Source of the DNA: Chryseobacterium sp. G0186
GTDB taxonomy: Bacteria; Bacteroidota; Bacteroidia; Flavobacteriales; Weeksellaceae
Reading direction: 5' to 3'
Assembly (NCBI RefSeq): GCF_003815675.1
Contig: NZ_CP033918.1
Span: forward strand, 1,178,001 to 1,242,000
DNA: 64,000 nucleotides
The notes under the pieces are model-generated. The model saw only the letters and a program-made list of their open reading frames with translations, was not told where the DNA came from and ran no database searches. Made by a program: the position numbers and the translations under genes. Shown here piece by piece: positions 15,127 through 24,393 of this stretch (position 1 is the first letter of the stretch; each line of letters starts with the position of its first letter).

Positions 15127-17454
15127 TTATTTTGTCCAGGTAATTTTGGAATGTTTCACATCATTAGAGCTTGTTCCTATCATCAGATCAAACTCTCCTG
15201 ATTCCCAGTCATATTTCAAATCTCCATTGTAAAACTTCAGGTTTTCCGGAGTAATATTAAAGGTTACTTTTTTGGATTCTCCTTTTTTCAAAAATATTTT
15301 CTGGAAGCCTTTTAATTCTTTTACCGGTCTGGTAATGCTTCCCACCATGTCTCTTATGTACAGCTGAACTACTTCAGCACCATCATAGTTTCCGGCATTG
15401 GTTACGGTAACAGTTGCCTGAATAGCCTGATCTCCTTTTGGATTGGCGTTAGAAACACTGATATCGGAGTAGTTAAACTTGGTATAGCTTAATCCATATC
15501 CGAATGAATACAATGGCGTATTACACTCGTCCATGTAGTTGGAACGGAATCTTTGGTATTCACATTTGTCCACCAACTTCTGATCTAATGGACGACCTGT
15601 ATTTTTAGCATTATAATAGATAGGAACCTGTCCTAAGCTTCTTGGGAAAGTCATCGGAAGTTTTCCTGACGGGTTTACTTTTCCGAATAAAACATCTGCA
15701 ATGGCATTTCCAGCTTCGGAACCTGCAAACCACGCATTAAGAATAGCATCAGGCGTATCTTTTACATTCGTTAAAGCCAATGGGCGGCCTGTAAAAAGAA
15801 CCATAGCAATCGGTTTTCCTGTCTTTTTCAGTTCGTTTAGAAGGTCTACCTGAGACTGAGGAATAGTGATTTCAGATCTTGAGGAAGATTCTCCACTCAT
15901 TTCAGCAGATTCTCCGATAGCCAGAACAATAACATCTGCTTTATTGGCAACATCAACGGCTTCTTTTAACAGTTCTTCCTTTGAACGATTATCTCTGTCT
16001 GTTTTCTTTCCGTGGGCAGCATAGATCTCTTCTAATTTTGGATTATAGTCTATGTTTGCTCCTTTAGCAGAAAGGAATTTTACTTCTTTACCGTAGTTAG
16101 CCTGAAGTCCCTGCATCAAATCAACTGAAACGTTGTGCTTTGTAGCAACACTCCAAGTTCCGGCCATATTGATGGAGTTGTTCACCAATGGACCGATTAC
16201 GGCTACTGTCCCTGATTTTTTTAAAGGAAGCACCTGATTTTCATTTTTCAGTAAAACCATTGACTGAGCAGCAACATTTCTTGCTACATTACGGTTCTCT
16301 AAACTGTAAACTTCCTTGGCAGCCAATTTAGCATCACCATGCTTATAAGGATTGTCAAATAAGCCTAAGTCGTATTTTGCTTCAAGAATTCTTCGGGTTG
16401 CAGAATCTATTTCAGCTTGGGTAACTTTTCCTTCGGATAGAGATTTTTTTAATGTTGTTAAAAAGCCCTCTCCTACCATATCCATATCAACACCTGCTTT
16501 TAAAGCCAAGGCTGAAACCTGCTGAAGATCTCCCATTCCGTGGTCAACCATTTCGTTGATTCCGGTATAGTCGGTTACTACAAATCCCTTGAATTTCCAT
16601 TGGTTTCTCAATACTTCAGTCTGAAGCCATCTGTTTCCTGTTGCAGGAACACCATCTACTTCATTGAAAGAAGCCATTACAGAGGCAACTCCGGCATCAA
16701 CAGCAGCTTTGTAAGGTGGAAAATATTCATTGAACATTCTTACATGGCTCATATCAACGGTGTTGTAATCTCTTCCTGATTCACCGGCACCGTATAATGC
16801 AAAATGCTTTACACAAGCCAATATGTTTGTACCATTTGCCAGATCTTTTCCTTGGTAACCATACACCATATTTTTTGAGATTTCACTTCCCAGATAAGGA
16901 TCTTCACCGGAGCCTTCAGAAACTCTTCCCCATCTTGGCTCACGGGAAATATCCACCATTGGCGAAAACGTCCAGTTGATTCCGTCAGAAGCAGCTTCTT
17001 TGGCAGCCACTCTTGCAGATTGCTGTACAAGGTTCATATCCCATGATGCAGCTAACCCTAATGGAATCGGGAAAGTGGTTTCATAACCATGAATAACATC
17101 CATTCCGAAGATCATGGGAATTTTCAAACGACTTTTTTCTACTGCCACTTTCTGAACAGCCTTAATTTTATCTGCTCCTTTTATGTTAAATAGTCCTCCT
17201 ACTAATCCCAGCTCTACTTTCTTTCCAATATCTGAACTTTGAGCCATTCCGGTAGTAAAGTCTCCGGAAGTTGGAAGATTCAGCTGGCCTATTTTTTCAT
17301 CTAAGGTCATTTTAGACAGGAGATTATCTACAAAGGCTTTCTTTTTTGCCTGGTATTGTGCAGTCTGATACGACTGTACAGGTTTATCTACCATTTCCTG
17401 AGCGGAAAACACTGATGAGAGTGCGATGGCTGAAAGTATAATTAACTTTTTCAT
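15127..17454 (-). CDS. bglX: Periplasmic beta-glucosidase, glycoside hydrolase family 3
   Basis: A 775-residue GH3 enzyme that removes glucose from the non-reducing ends of beta-glucosides in the periplasm. The signal peptide ends VFSA|QE. The N-terminal (beta/alpha)8 domain includes KHFALYGAGESGRDYNT and the nucleophile region VVTDYTGINEM, with Asp near residue 295. The C-terminal sandwich domain includes VIVLAIGESAEMSGESSSRS, the usual place of the acid/base Glu. A fibronectin-III-like domain closes the protein (from about residue 680: VTVTNAGNYDGAEVVQLYI). The length is typical of BglX. It lies in the SusC/SusD operon downstream of a GH144-like enzyme and probably hydrolyses the oligosaccharides that enzyme releases. 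Confidence 0.93.
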   Translation of the reverse strand: MKKLIILSAIALSSVFSAQEMVDKPVQSYQTAQYQAKKKAFVDNLLSKMTLDEKIGQLNLPTSGDFTTGMAQSSDIGKKVELGLVGGLFNIKGADKIKAVQKVAVEKSRLKIPMIFGMDVIHGYETTFPIPLGLAASWDMNLVQQSARVAAKEAASDGINWTFSPMVDISREPRWGRVSEGSGEDPYLGSEISKNMVYGYQGKDLANGTNILACVKHFALYGAGESGRDYNTVDMSHVRMFNEYFPPYKAAVDAGVASVMASFNEVDGVPATGNRWLQTEVLRNQWKFKGFVVTDYTGINEMVDHGMGDLQQVSALALKAGVDMDMVGEGFLTTLKKSLSEGKVTQAEIDSATRRILEAKYDLGLFDNPYKHGDAKLAAKEVYSLENRNVARNVAAQSMVLLKNENQVLPLKKSGTVAVIGPLVNNSINMAGTWSVATKHNVSVDLMQGLQANYGKEVKFLSAKGANIDYNPKLEEIYAAHGKKTDRDNRSKEELLKEAVDVANKADVIVLAIGESAEMSGESSSRSEITIPQSQVDLLNELKKTGKPIAMVLFTGRPLALTNVKDTPDAILNAWFAGSEAGNAIADVLFGKVNPSGKLPMTFPRSLGQVPIYYNAKNTGRPLDQKLVDKCEYQRFRSNYMDECNTPLYSFGYGLSYTKFNYSDISVSNANPKGDQAIQATVTVTNAGNYDGAEVVQLYIRDMVGSITRPVKELKGFQKIFLKKGESKKVTFNITPENLKFYNGDLKYDWESGEFDLMIGTSSNDVKHSKITWTK

Positions 17455-17514
17455 AAATCTATCTTCTTAAATTATTGTTTTATTTTTTGCTAAATTGAAT
17501 GGTTATATTACCCT

Positions 17515-18225
17515 CTATTTCTCTTTCTTTTTAGACAGCATCCATTCGTACAATTGTGGATTTGAATACGTTGAATCCCAGGAGTTATGGTTATCATTCG
17601 GGAAAATCACCAATTCTGCTGTAGGATTTACGGGATGAAGTTTTTGATAAAAATTGAAAGCATTCTCGGGAAGAACAACGTCATCCATTCCGCCATGGAA
17701 AATTTTCATATTCAGGTTTTTATATTGCTGAATATTGGCGGTCATCACATGATCTGTTGGTGCACAAACGGACACTACTGCTGCAAACATCTCCGGATGC
17801 TCCATAGCCAGCTTCAATGTTCCCCAACCTCCCATGGAAAGCCCTGTGAGATAAATTCTGGAAGCATCAATTTTATATTTTCTCTGAATTTCTTTAATCA
17901 GATTGTAGATGGTATTCGTATCCCACCAGGTATCTGCCGGACATTGCGGTGCCAGAATAGCCACAGGTTCCTTGATCAGATTCTTATAGGTAAATGGGCT
18001 ATGGGCTTTTACGGCTTCAAGATCATTTCCCCGTTCTCCTGAACCATGAAGAAAAACAATCAACGGAACATTTCCTTTCACCTTCTGTGGGTAATCCAGA
18101 ATGTAGGAGATTTTCTCGGTTTTTTTGAATTCCTTGTTTAGCTCTGCTTTTATTTCCTGAGCGTTTAGCTGTAAGGAAAATGGCAGCAGAAATAAAAAGG
18201 GAATATGTTTTAGGTTTAGTTTCAT
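17515..18225 (-). CDS. Secreted alpha/beta-hydrolase, esterase
   Basis: A 236-residue serine hydrolase with signal peptide (about residues 1-22, LNA|QE). The alpha/beta-hydrolase features are VFLHGSGERGND (oxyanion region), the nucleophile elbow GLSMGGWG, an acid in FHGGMDDVV and the catalytic His in NDNHNSWD. This layout matches small exported phospholipase/carboxylesterase or feruloyl-esterase-like proteins of Bacteroidota PULs. It sits between the GH3 and GH144-like genes, so it probably removes ester substituents from the glycan or its oligosaccharides. The catalytic class is well supported; the substrate is not. Confidence 0.85.
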   Translation of the reverse strand: MKLNLKHIPFLFLLPFSLQLNAQEIKAELNKEFKKTEKISYILDYPQKVKGNVPLIVFLHGSGERGNDLEAVKAHSPFTYKNLIKEPVAILAPQCPADTWWDTNTIYNLIKEIQRKYKIDASRIYLTGLSMGGWGTLKLAMEHPEMFAAVVSVCAPTDHVMTANIQQYKNLNMKIFHGGMDDVVLPENAFNFYQKLHPVNPTAELVIFPNDNHNSWDSTYSNPQLYEWMLSKKKEK

Positions 18226-18240
18226 ACTGTTGTTAGGTTT

Positions 18241-18300
18241 GGGCTAAAGCCGCTGGATTTGGTATTTTTATTTAAAACAGACTAAAGCCCGTTTCTATTG
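18241..18300. repeat. Dispersed GGCTAAAGCC repeat, copy 2
   Basis: GGGCTAAAGCCG is followed after about 30 bp by GACTAAAGCCCGTTTCTATTG, the same two-box layout as at 14307-14368. It sits within the PUL operon between the GH144-like and esterase genes, so the repeat would be transcribed as an intercistronic hairpin. Confidence 0.65.
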
Positions 18301-18331
18301 AATTTGATTCTCTTACAGACAGATTGTTTGT

Positions 18332-19726
18332 CTATTTTATTCCATATTTTGAGGATTGGAAACTTAATTTCTTTAATCCTTGCTGGATCTCAGGAGCATT
18401 CATGAATAACTTCCAAAGAAAGCCTGTTCTATAGTTTTCAACCATCGGCGCTATTGTTCCCTGATCAATGGCCAGATATCTTGGGGTAAACCAATTGTTA
18501 TAGTTGACGGAAGTTGCATCATAAGGTCCTGCTGAACCAATAAATTCAGGTTTTTGAGTGTACATAAACCTTAAAAAGTTCATTGACTCTTTTGGTGTGT
18601 ATGGGAAACTGCTTAATGCTGCTGTAGGTGTTATCACCCCGTTATCATTATCCCCTGGCATATGAGCTGTATAACCTGTGCTCCCATCTTTATTTCTTGT
18701 ATATCCGGCTGTAAGTCCCCAATAGTTGGGGCCATACCCTTTCCATTGTTTTGGATTTTCAACACAGTATTTGTAATCGATAAGGGTCTGATTTTTATTG
18801 ATGTCAAAATAATTTTTCACCAATTTATCGGACAGTCCTGTTGGATCCAGACCAATATAAGAGTATTGTGCCCAGAATAATGGGCCACCATATTCTTCGG
18901 CATAATTGTGTTTTACATACAGAGGTAATCCGTATTTTGTTTTGTCTGTAAGGTAGGTTCCATTTCTAGTCCAGCCTTTATAATAGGTTTCAGCATCTAT
19001 GGAATAGGTAGGGGATGATGCCGCAAGAATATAGGTAATCAGACATTCATTGTATCCTTCAAGAGGGAAGTTCATTTCCCATTGATATTCGGGTGACCAG
19101 TGCCAATACAATACTTTCTCACCGCCTTTTGTATACCAGTTCCATTGAATTCCTTTCCAAAGTTCATCACATTTTGCTGCTAAAGCTTTTTCTTCTGCGT
19201 TTCCGTTTTTAAAGTATTCACGGACCATCAGTATTCCTGAGGTAAGAAATGCGGTTTCTACCAGGTCTCCGCCATTGTCTTTTTTACCAAAAGGAACGGT
19301 TTTTCCAGTTTCACCATTGATCCAATGCGGCCAGGCTCCTTTGTGACGGTCTGCCTTTGCCAGAAAATCCATCATGTGGGAAAGCCTCTTCACTGCTTCT
19401 TGTCTTGGAATAAATCCTCTTTCTACTCCAACCAGGATGGTTGCCAATCCAAATCCTGAGCCTCCTGTTGTAACAACATGTTTATCATTATCGGGATAGA
19501 TATTATCTTCGTGATAACGCTCTCTTCCCAGCATTGAGTTGGGCTCTGCATAATCCCAAAAGTATTTGAGGGCATCTTTCTGCACTTTATCCATTAATTG
19601 TTCATCGGTAATGGTACTTTTAATGGCATTATTCTGAGCTGTCTCCGGTTTTGAAACCTGGGCATTTTTACAAGAATAGGTAAAGAATAAAGCGGTTACG
19701 GCAATTGACAGTATGGTCCTTTTCAT
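18332..19726 (-). CDS. Glucoamylase-domain lipoprotein, GH144-like
   Basis: A 464-residue lipoprotein (lipobox FFTYSC, Cys near residue 19 from the ATG at 19726). The mature protein is an (alpha/alpha)-barrel type 'Glycoamylase' (PF10091-like) enzyme. Visible landmarks are DYAEPNSMLGRERYHED, TTGGSGFGLATILVGVERG, HWSPEYQWEMNFPLEGYNE and ATSVNYNNWFTPRYLAIDQG. Family members in Bacteroidota PULs include GH144 enzymes acting on beta-1,2-glucan (sophorose-type linkages). The neighbouring GH3 beta-glucosidase and SusC/D genes fit such a pathway. I preferred the second Met (MKRTILS), which gives a normal signal peptide. The family is fairly sure; the linkage specificity is inference. Confidence 0.85.
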   Translation of the reverse strand: MKRTILSIAVTALFFTYSCKNAQVSKPETAQNNAIKSTITDEQLMDKVQKDALKYFWDYAEPNSMLGRERYHEDNIYPDNDKHVVTTGGSGFGLATILVGVERGFIPRQEAVKRLSHMMDFLAKADRHKGAWPHWINGETGKTVPFGKKDNGGDLVETAFLTSGILMVREYFKNGNAEEKALAAKCDELWKGIQWNWYTKGGEKVLYWHWSPEYQWEMNFPLEGYNECLITYILAASSPTYSIDAETYYKGWTRNGTYLTDKTKYGLPLYVKHNYAEEYGGPLFWAQYSYIGLDPTGLSDKLVKNYFDINKNQTLIDYKYCVENPKQWKGYGPNYWGLTAGYTRNKDGSTGYTAHMPGDNDNGVITPTAALSSFPYTPKESMNFLRFMYTQKPEFIGSAGPYDATSVNYNNWFTPRYLAIDQGTIAPMVENYRTGFLWKLFMNAPEIQQGLKKLSFQSSKYGIK

Positions 19727-19754
19727 GGGTAGCATTGTTTACTGGTTATAAAGC

Positions 19755-19780
19755 TAGAGGAGAATTTTCACTCTCCTCTA
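19755..19780 (-). promoter_or_regulatory. Intercistronic hairpin between susD-like and GH144-like genes
   Basis: TAGAGGAGA pairs perfectly with TCTCCTCTA around an 8-base loop in the 69-bp gap of the operon. It has no following T-run, so it is more likely an RNA-processing or stabilising hairpin than a full terminator. It could lower expression of the enzyme genes relative to SusC/SusD. Confidence 0.55.
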
Positions 19781-19795
19781 AACTTAAATTATATT

Positions 19796-21211
19796 TTAAT
19801 ATCCTGGGTTTTGTGTAAATGCACCTGCACTTTCCGTTATTGCATCAAATGGAATAGGGAATAATTCGTTTTTCCCGGCTTTGAACCCATAGGAAGCAAG
19901 TACGGTAGCCGCCTCTCCTGTTCTTACCAAATCTACAAAACGATCTCCCTCCATGGCAAGCTCTACTCTACGCTCGTTCCAGATTGCTTTTCTAAGATCA
20001 ACTTTCGTTGAAGCCGTAGTACCTCCTAACTGAGCTCTGGTTCTGACTCTATTAAGGTTGGTAACCGCTGTCGCAGTGTTACCTAATTCATTAGCCGCTT
20101 CTGCGTTAATGAGAAGAATCTCTGCAAATCTTAAAATTCTGATATTCTGAATAGATCCATAGCCGCAAGCACTCTTATTCAAGGCTTTTGGTACATATAC
20201 TTTCTGGTTATAGGTAGTTACGGACTGAGCATCGCCCATTGCAATTAAATCACCTTCAGGAGTTGTTTCTCCATTTCTAAGTATTGTAAGTTCTTTTCTA
20301 ATATCACCAGCTTCAAAAGCACTTTCAAGTGAACTTGACGGGGTAAAGAATCCCCAGCCAAACTGATCTCTTACTCCTTGTACTTCAGCATACTGACTTC
20401 CTTTGAAAGGAGGTATACAGTCACAATTTACTTCAAAAACAGATTCTTTTCCAAATTCTCCTGCCGGTCTGAATAAATGGTTAAAATCAGGGTCTAAATC
20501 ATATCCCATAGCCATTACCTGGTTAGAAGTATCATAGGCTTTCTGCCAGTCTTTTTTATAAAGGTATACTTTTGAAAGTAAGCCTAATGCAGCTCCTTTC
20601 GTTACTCTTCCCAATTCTGAAGCAGGATAAGTCTGAGGAAGAATATCCGCTGCACTGGTAAGATCGGAAATAATAAAATTATATACTTCTTCTACTGAGT
20701 TTCTAGGAACTTTATAATTAGACTGAAGTCCATCAAAAATAGGAACTCCACCATATATTCTCACTAAATTAAAGTAAATATAAGCTCTCAGCATTCTTGC
20801 TTCTGCAACCAGTCTTGTTCTTAATGCAGAATCCATATCAATTTTCGGAACATTTGTAATCACCTGATTACAGCTATTTATAGCCTGCCACTGTCCAATC
20901 CAATACCCTCTTATCCCTTCATCACTAACGGTATAGGTAAAGTTGTCATATACATTAATAAAAGAAGCATCTCCTGGGTTAGATCCCTTAACAACATCAT
21001 CTGCCGGTACTCCAAATACAAACTGATACGGGAAAGCAGAATTCTCCCAGCTTCTCAGAAAGGTGTAGATGGCATTCGTTGCCTGCATGGCATCTTCCTG
21101 TGTCTTGAAAAATGTTGAAGCATCTGTATACCCTTCCTGCTTTATATCTAAATAATCATTGCAACTCGCTGCCAATGAAAATAATGCGATTGATAAAAAT
21201 ATCTTTTTCAT
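19796..21211 (-). CDS. RagB/SusD-family outer-membrane glycan-binding lipoprotein
   Basis: A 471-residue SusD homologue. The lipoprotein signal ends LAASC, Cys near residue 17, followed by NDYLDIKQEGYTD. SusD landmarks include EDAMQATNAIYTFLRSWEN, RMLRAYIYFNLVRIYGGVPI (TPR-like helices), GRVTKGAALGLLSKVYLYKK and the C-terminal RRVELAMEGDRFVDLVRTG. It caps the SusC channel at the cell surface and binds the glycan. It lies 12 bp after susC, as is usual for these pairs. Confidence 0.95.
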   Translation of the reverse strand: MKKIFLSIALFSLAASCNDYLDIKQEGYTDASTFFKTQEDAMQATNAIYTFLRSWENSAFPYQFVFGVPADDVVKGSNPGDASFINVYDNFTYTVSDEGIRGYWIGQWQAINSCNQVITNVPKIDMDSALRTRLVAEARMLRAYIYFNLVRIYGGVPIFDGLQSNYKVPRNSVEEVYNFIISDLTSAADILPQTYPASELGRVTKGAALGLLSKVYLYKKDWQKAYDTSNQVMAMGYDLDPDFNHLFRPAGEFGKESVFEVNCDCIPPFKGSQYAEVQGVRDQFGWGFFTPSSSLESAFEAGDIRKELTILRNGETTPEGDLIAMGDAQSVTTYNQKVYVPKALNKSACGYGSIQNIRILRFAEILLINAEAANELGNTATAVTNLNRVRTRAQLGGTTASTKVDLRKAIWNERRVELAMEGDRFVDLVRTGEAATVLASYGFKAGKNELFPIPFDAITESAGAFTQNPGY

Positions 21212-21223
21212 AACTCTTTCTTA

Positions 21224-24046
21224 TTAAAATGTTAAATTAAGACCAACAGTATAAATTGCTGAGATTGGATAGATATTATTATCAACCCCCATTTGTACTC
21301 TGTCTGTATTCATGATCTCTGGTGAGAATCCATTGTATTTAAAGCTCGTCCAAGGATTCTGAGCACTTACATATAATCTTAATTTTGTGATAGACATAGA
21401 TTTAGTAAATGATTGAGGTAAATTATATCCAACCTGAATATTTCTGATTCTGATATAGCTACCGTCTTCTACGTAAAAACTATTGGGTGCAATAATGGCC
21501 TGATTATTCGTTGCCATCGGATAAGCATTAGATGTTCCTGCACCATGCCATCTGTTATTATAAAAATCTAAATCCCAGCTTTCATTTCCGTAACGTTGTT
21601 CTCTGTTAAAATTGTAAATTTTGTTTCCGAAAACACCCTGAAAATCAATAGCAAAATCAAAGTCATACACATTCATATTAACCCCGAATCCGTAAGTTCC
21701 CTTAGGAATAGGACTTCCTAAAAATTGCTTATCTCTAACGTCAATCACACCATTTCCGTCGATATCTGCAAATTTAAATCCTCCGGCTTGTGCTCCGTTT
21801 TGAGTAGCCCAGGCATCTACTTCCGCCTGATCCTGGAAAATGCCCGCTACCTGATATCCGTAATATGAACCTACAGCCTGACCTTCCTGTAGTCTTATGA
21901 TTGAATTACCATATAGACTTGCTCCTGCATTGAAATAAGAATTATTAGCAACAGAAGTAATTGTGTTTTTAAGGGTAGTCATATTCCCGTAAATACCAAG
22001 CTTTATATGATCATTGATCTTAGTATCATAGCTGACAGAAAATTCAAATCCTTTATTATTAAAAGAATAGGCATTGGTAACATAGTTACTCCAGTTAGAA
22101 GCACCTGAAACCATTCCTTGAACAATACCGTACACTACATCCTTAGTATCTTTATCAAAATAAGTAGCATCAATTTTCAGTTTATTCTTGAACAAGGCCA
22201 TTTCCAATCCGAAATCTTTACCTGTTGTTGTTTCCCAGCCAATATTTGGGTCTATCACCCTGTCAATCGTTTGTGAAGGATATCCAACACCTCCGTAATA
22301 AGCTCCTTCAGCAAGTATTGTCGTATTAAGAGTGAAAGCTCTCTGTACATCCGGATTTCCAAGTTTACCCCAGCTTGCTCTTAATTTTAAAAGATTGAAA
22401 ACATTCTGCTCACTCATAAAGTTTTCTCTGGAAATTACCCATCCTGCACTTACGGCCGGAAATACACGAGTCCTGTCATTTGCAGAATACTTAGAAGTTC
22501 CATCTCTACGAACTGATGCATTCACTAAATATTTTCCGTCATAATCATAATTAACTCTTCCAAAAAAGGATTCAATTCTATCCTGATATGGAATAACATC
22601 TCTACCTCCTACTTCAAAATTTGTTCGATAAATATCAGTCCCTTTAGAAATATCCATAGAAGAATTATTTCCATTGTAATTAATATTCAAAGCTTCAGCA
22701 TAGGCTTGAGAGTAAGAATTCCTTGTTCTGGAGAAACCTGCCAGCAATTCGATATTATGCTTTCCAAGATCTTTTTTCCAACTTAATGTATTATCCCAGA
22801 TGTAGTTTCTCGTTCTGGAGTCTCTTGTTATTAATTTATTTGGCTTTTGGTCAGCAACTGGAACATAGCCAAATGTTGGTGTATACTCGTACTTATTCGA
22901 ATTGATATTATCCGTACTATAGCTTACTCGTAATGTAAAATCTTTTAAGAATTTATATTCTGCCCAGATATTATTCAATAATCTTTCCTCCCTGGCCTGA
23001 GATCTGAATAGGTCCATTTTTGCTCTGGAGTTGGGCACTTTAGCCAATGTAAAATATTGGTAATCTCCGGTAGTGGGATTAATTGGGCCATAAATAGGGG
23101 GAGATGAATATGCATCTAACAAGGTGTTATTCACATAATCTGTACGCATTTTTGAAAAAGTGAAATTATTTCCGATGGTAATATTATCGGTAATCTTATA
23201 ACTAAGATTTGCTTTAGTGGTAAACCTGTTAAATCCACTACCAGAATTAATTCCTTGCCCTGCTGCTAAATTCCCCTCATCCTGAAGATTTCCTGCACTT
23301 ACATAATAATTTAGTTTTCCAAGATTACCAGAGGCAGAAATATCATTAGAGTTAATGATACTTGTTCTAAAAATCTCCTTGAACCAATCTGTATCTGCCG
23401 GGTAAGAAGATCTGTCTAAAAATACAGGATCTTTTGTTTTATCATTAATTAATTTCTCATTATACAATTGCAGATACTGGTCAGAATTAACCATTTTAGG
23501 AATATTAGTCACTGTCTTAATCCCTAAAAATGAGTTAAAATTGAAAACCGGTTTTTTACCCTTTCCTGATTTCGTTTTAATAATTACGGCACCATTGGAA
23601 GCTCTTGCCCCATAAATTGCCAAACTCGAAGGATCTTTCAAAACACTCATTGATTCAATATCCTGAGGGCTTAAGAAAGAAATATCGTCTGTTATCATTC
23701 CATCAACAATAAAAACAGTTTTACCTGTTAAAGAACCAATCCCTCTGATGTCTACCCTGGGTGAAGTTCCAGGTGCTCCAGAATTCAATACCTGAACTCC
23801 TGCCAATCTCCCCTGTATAGAACTAATGGGGTTGGCATTGGGCTTATTTGCTAAATCTTTAGCAGAAACGATACCGATACTTCCGGTCACGTTTTCTTTT
23901 TTCTGAGACCCATATCCAATCAGAACTACTTCCTCGATTTTCTGCTCTTTTGCAGCAGTATCTTTAGGGGTAGTCTGGGCATTGACATTCATACCAAAGT
24001 ATAGAACAGCAACGAGACATGAGTACTTTAAATTACTGTGTTTCAT
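21224..24046 (-). CDS. SusC/RagA-family TonB-dependent transporter
   Basis: A 940-residue outer-membrane beta-barrel that imports oligosaccharides with SusD. The signal peptide ends NVNA|QT. The TonB-box/plug start EEVVLIGYGSQKKENVTGS follows only about 15 residues later, so the N-terminal carboxypeptidase-D-like domain found in many SusC proteins is absent. The plug includes SIQGRLAGVQVLNSG, PRVDIRGIGSLTG and IYGARASNGAVIIKTKSGKG. The barrel ends in a C-terminal aromatic residue (VGLNLTF), as expected for outer-membrane insertion. No hybrid two-component or sigma/anti-sigma regulator is adjacent. It is the first gene of the PUL. Confidence 0.95.
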   Translation of the reverse strand: MKHSNLKYSCLVAVLYFGMNVNAQTTPKDTAAKEQKIEEVVLIGYGSQKKENVTGSIGIVSAKDLANKPNANPISSIQGRLAGVQVLNSGAPGTSPRVDIRGIGSLTGKTVFIVDGMITDDISFLSPQDIESMSVLKDPSSLAIYGARASNGAVIIKTKSGKGKKPVFNFNSFLGIKTVTNIPKMVNSDQYLQLYNEKLINDKTKDPVFLDRSSYPADTDWFKEIFRTSIINSNDISASGNLGKLNYYVSAGNLQDEGNLAAGQGINSGSGFNRFTTKANLSYKITDNITIGNNFTFSKMRTDYVNNTLLDAYSSPPIYGPINPTTGDYQYFTLAKVPNSRAKMDLFRSQAREERLLNNIWAEYKFLKDFTLRVSYSTDNINSNKYEYTPTFGYVPVADQKPNKLITRDSRTRNYIWDNTLSWKKDLGKHNIELLAGFSRTRNSYSQAYAEALNINYNGNNSSMDISKGTDIYRTNFEVGGRDVIPYQDRIESFFGRVNYDYDGKYLVNASVRRDGTSKYSANDRTRVFPAVSAGWVISRENFMSEQNVFNLLKLRASWGKLGNPDVQRAFTLNTTILAEGAYYGGVGYPSQTIDRVIDPNIGWETTTGKDFGLEMALFKNKLKIDATYFDKDTKDVVYGIVQGMVSGASNWSNYVTNAYSFNNKGFEFSVSYDTKINDHIKLGIYGNMTTLKNTITSVANNSYFNAGASLYGNSIIRLQEGQAVGSYYGYQVAGIFQDQAEVDAWATQNGAQAGGFKFADIDGNGVIDVRDKQFLGSPIPKGTYGFGVNMNVYDFDFAIDFQGVFGNKIYNFNREQRYGNESWDLDFYNNRWHGAGTSNAYPMATNNQAIIAPNSFYVEDGSYIRIRNIQVGYNLPQSFTKSMSITKLRLYVSAQNPWTSFKYNGFSPEIMNTDRVQMGVDNNIYPISAIYTVGLNLTF

Positions 24047-24129
24047 ATAGTTTCAATTTTATTCGTACAATCAAATTTTATTATTGTTTCATTTTGAAGC
24101 AATTTATTTTCTCAAAACAAGACATTAGC

Positions 24130-24137
24130 CAAAAATA
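24130..24137 (-). promoter_or_regulatory. Candidate -7 promoter element of the PUL
   Basis: The minus strand reads TATTTTTG, which fits TAnnTTTG, about 84 bp before the susC-like start. A clear -33 TTTG at 19-21 bp was not found. The gap from 24047 to 24329 is very AT-rich with no coding frame, and nothing else was recognised in it. Confidence 0.35.
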
Positions 24138-24329
24138 TAAAAAAAATCGAATCATGTTAAATTATCTTAAAAATTCAAAAACAATTGTGTTTTTTTACAA
24201 TAAAACATATTAAAAATCACATTACACAAATAAAAACACAAAATAATTATCAATTCCATAACATATTATCAATAACAAAATAATATTTTCAACCTAAAAA
24301 ATCACCAAATAACTCCCCAACATTAATAT

Positions 24330-24360
24330 TTTGTTAAATAGATAATAGTATTTACCTTTG
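24330..24360 (+). promoter_or_regulatory. Bacteroidota-type promoter of the DUF4197 gene
   Basis: TTTG (24330-24333) is followed after exactly 19 bp by TACCTTTG (24353-24360), a full match to the flavobacterial TTTG-N19-TAnnTTTG consensus. Transcription would begin near 24366, giving a leader of about 27 nt before the chosen ATG. This supports the ATG at 24394 over the TTG at 24358, which lies inside the -7 element. Confidence 0.75.
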
Positions 24361-24393
24361 GTGCAGTTTTTGAAAAAAGCAATAAAAAGATCA

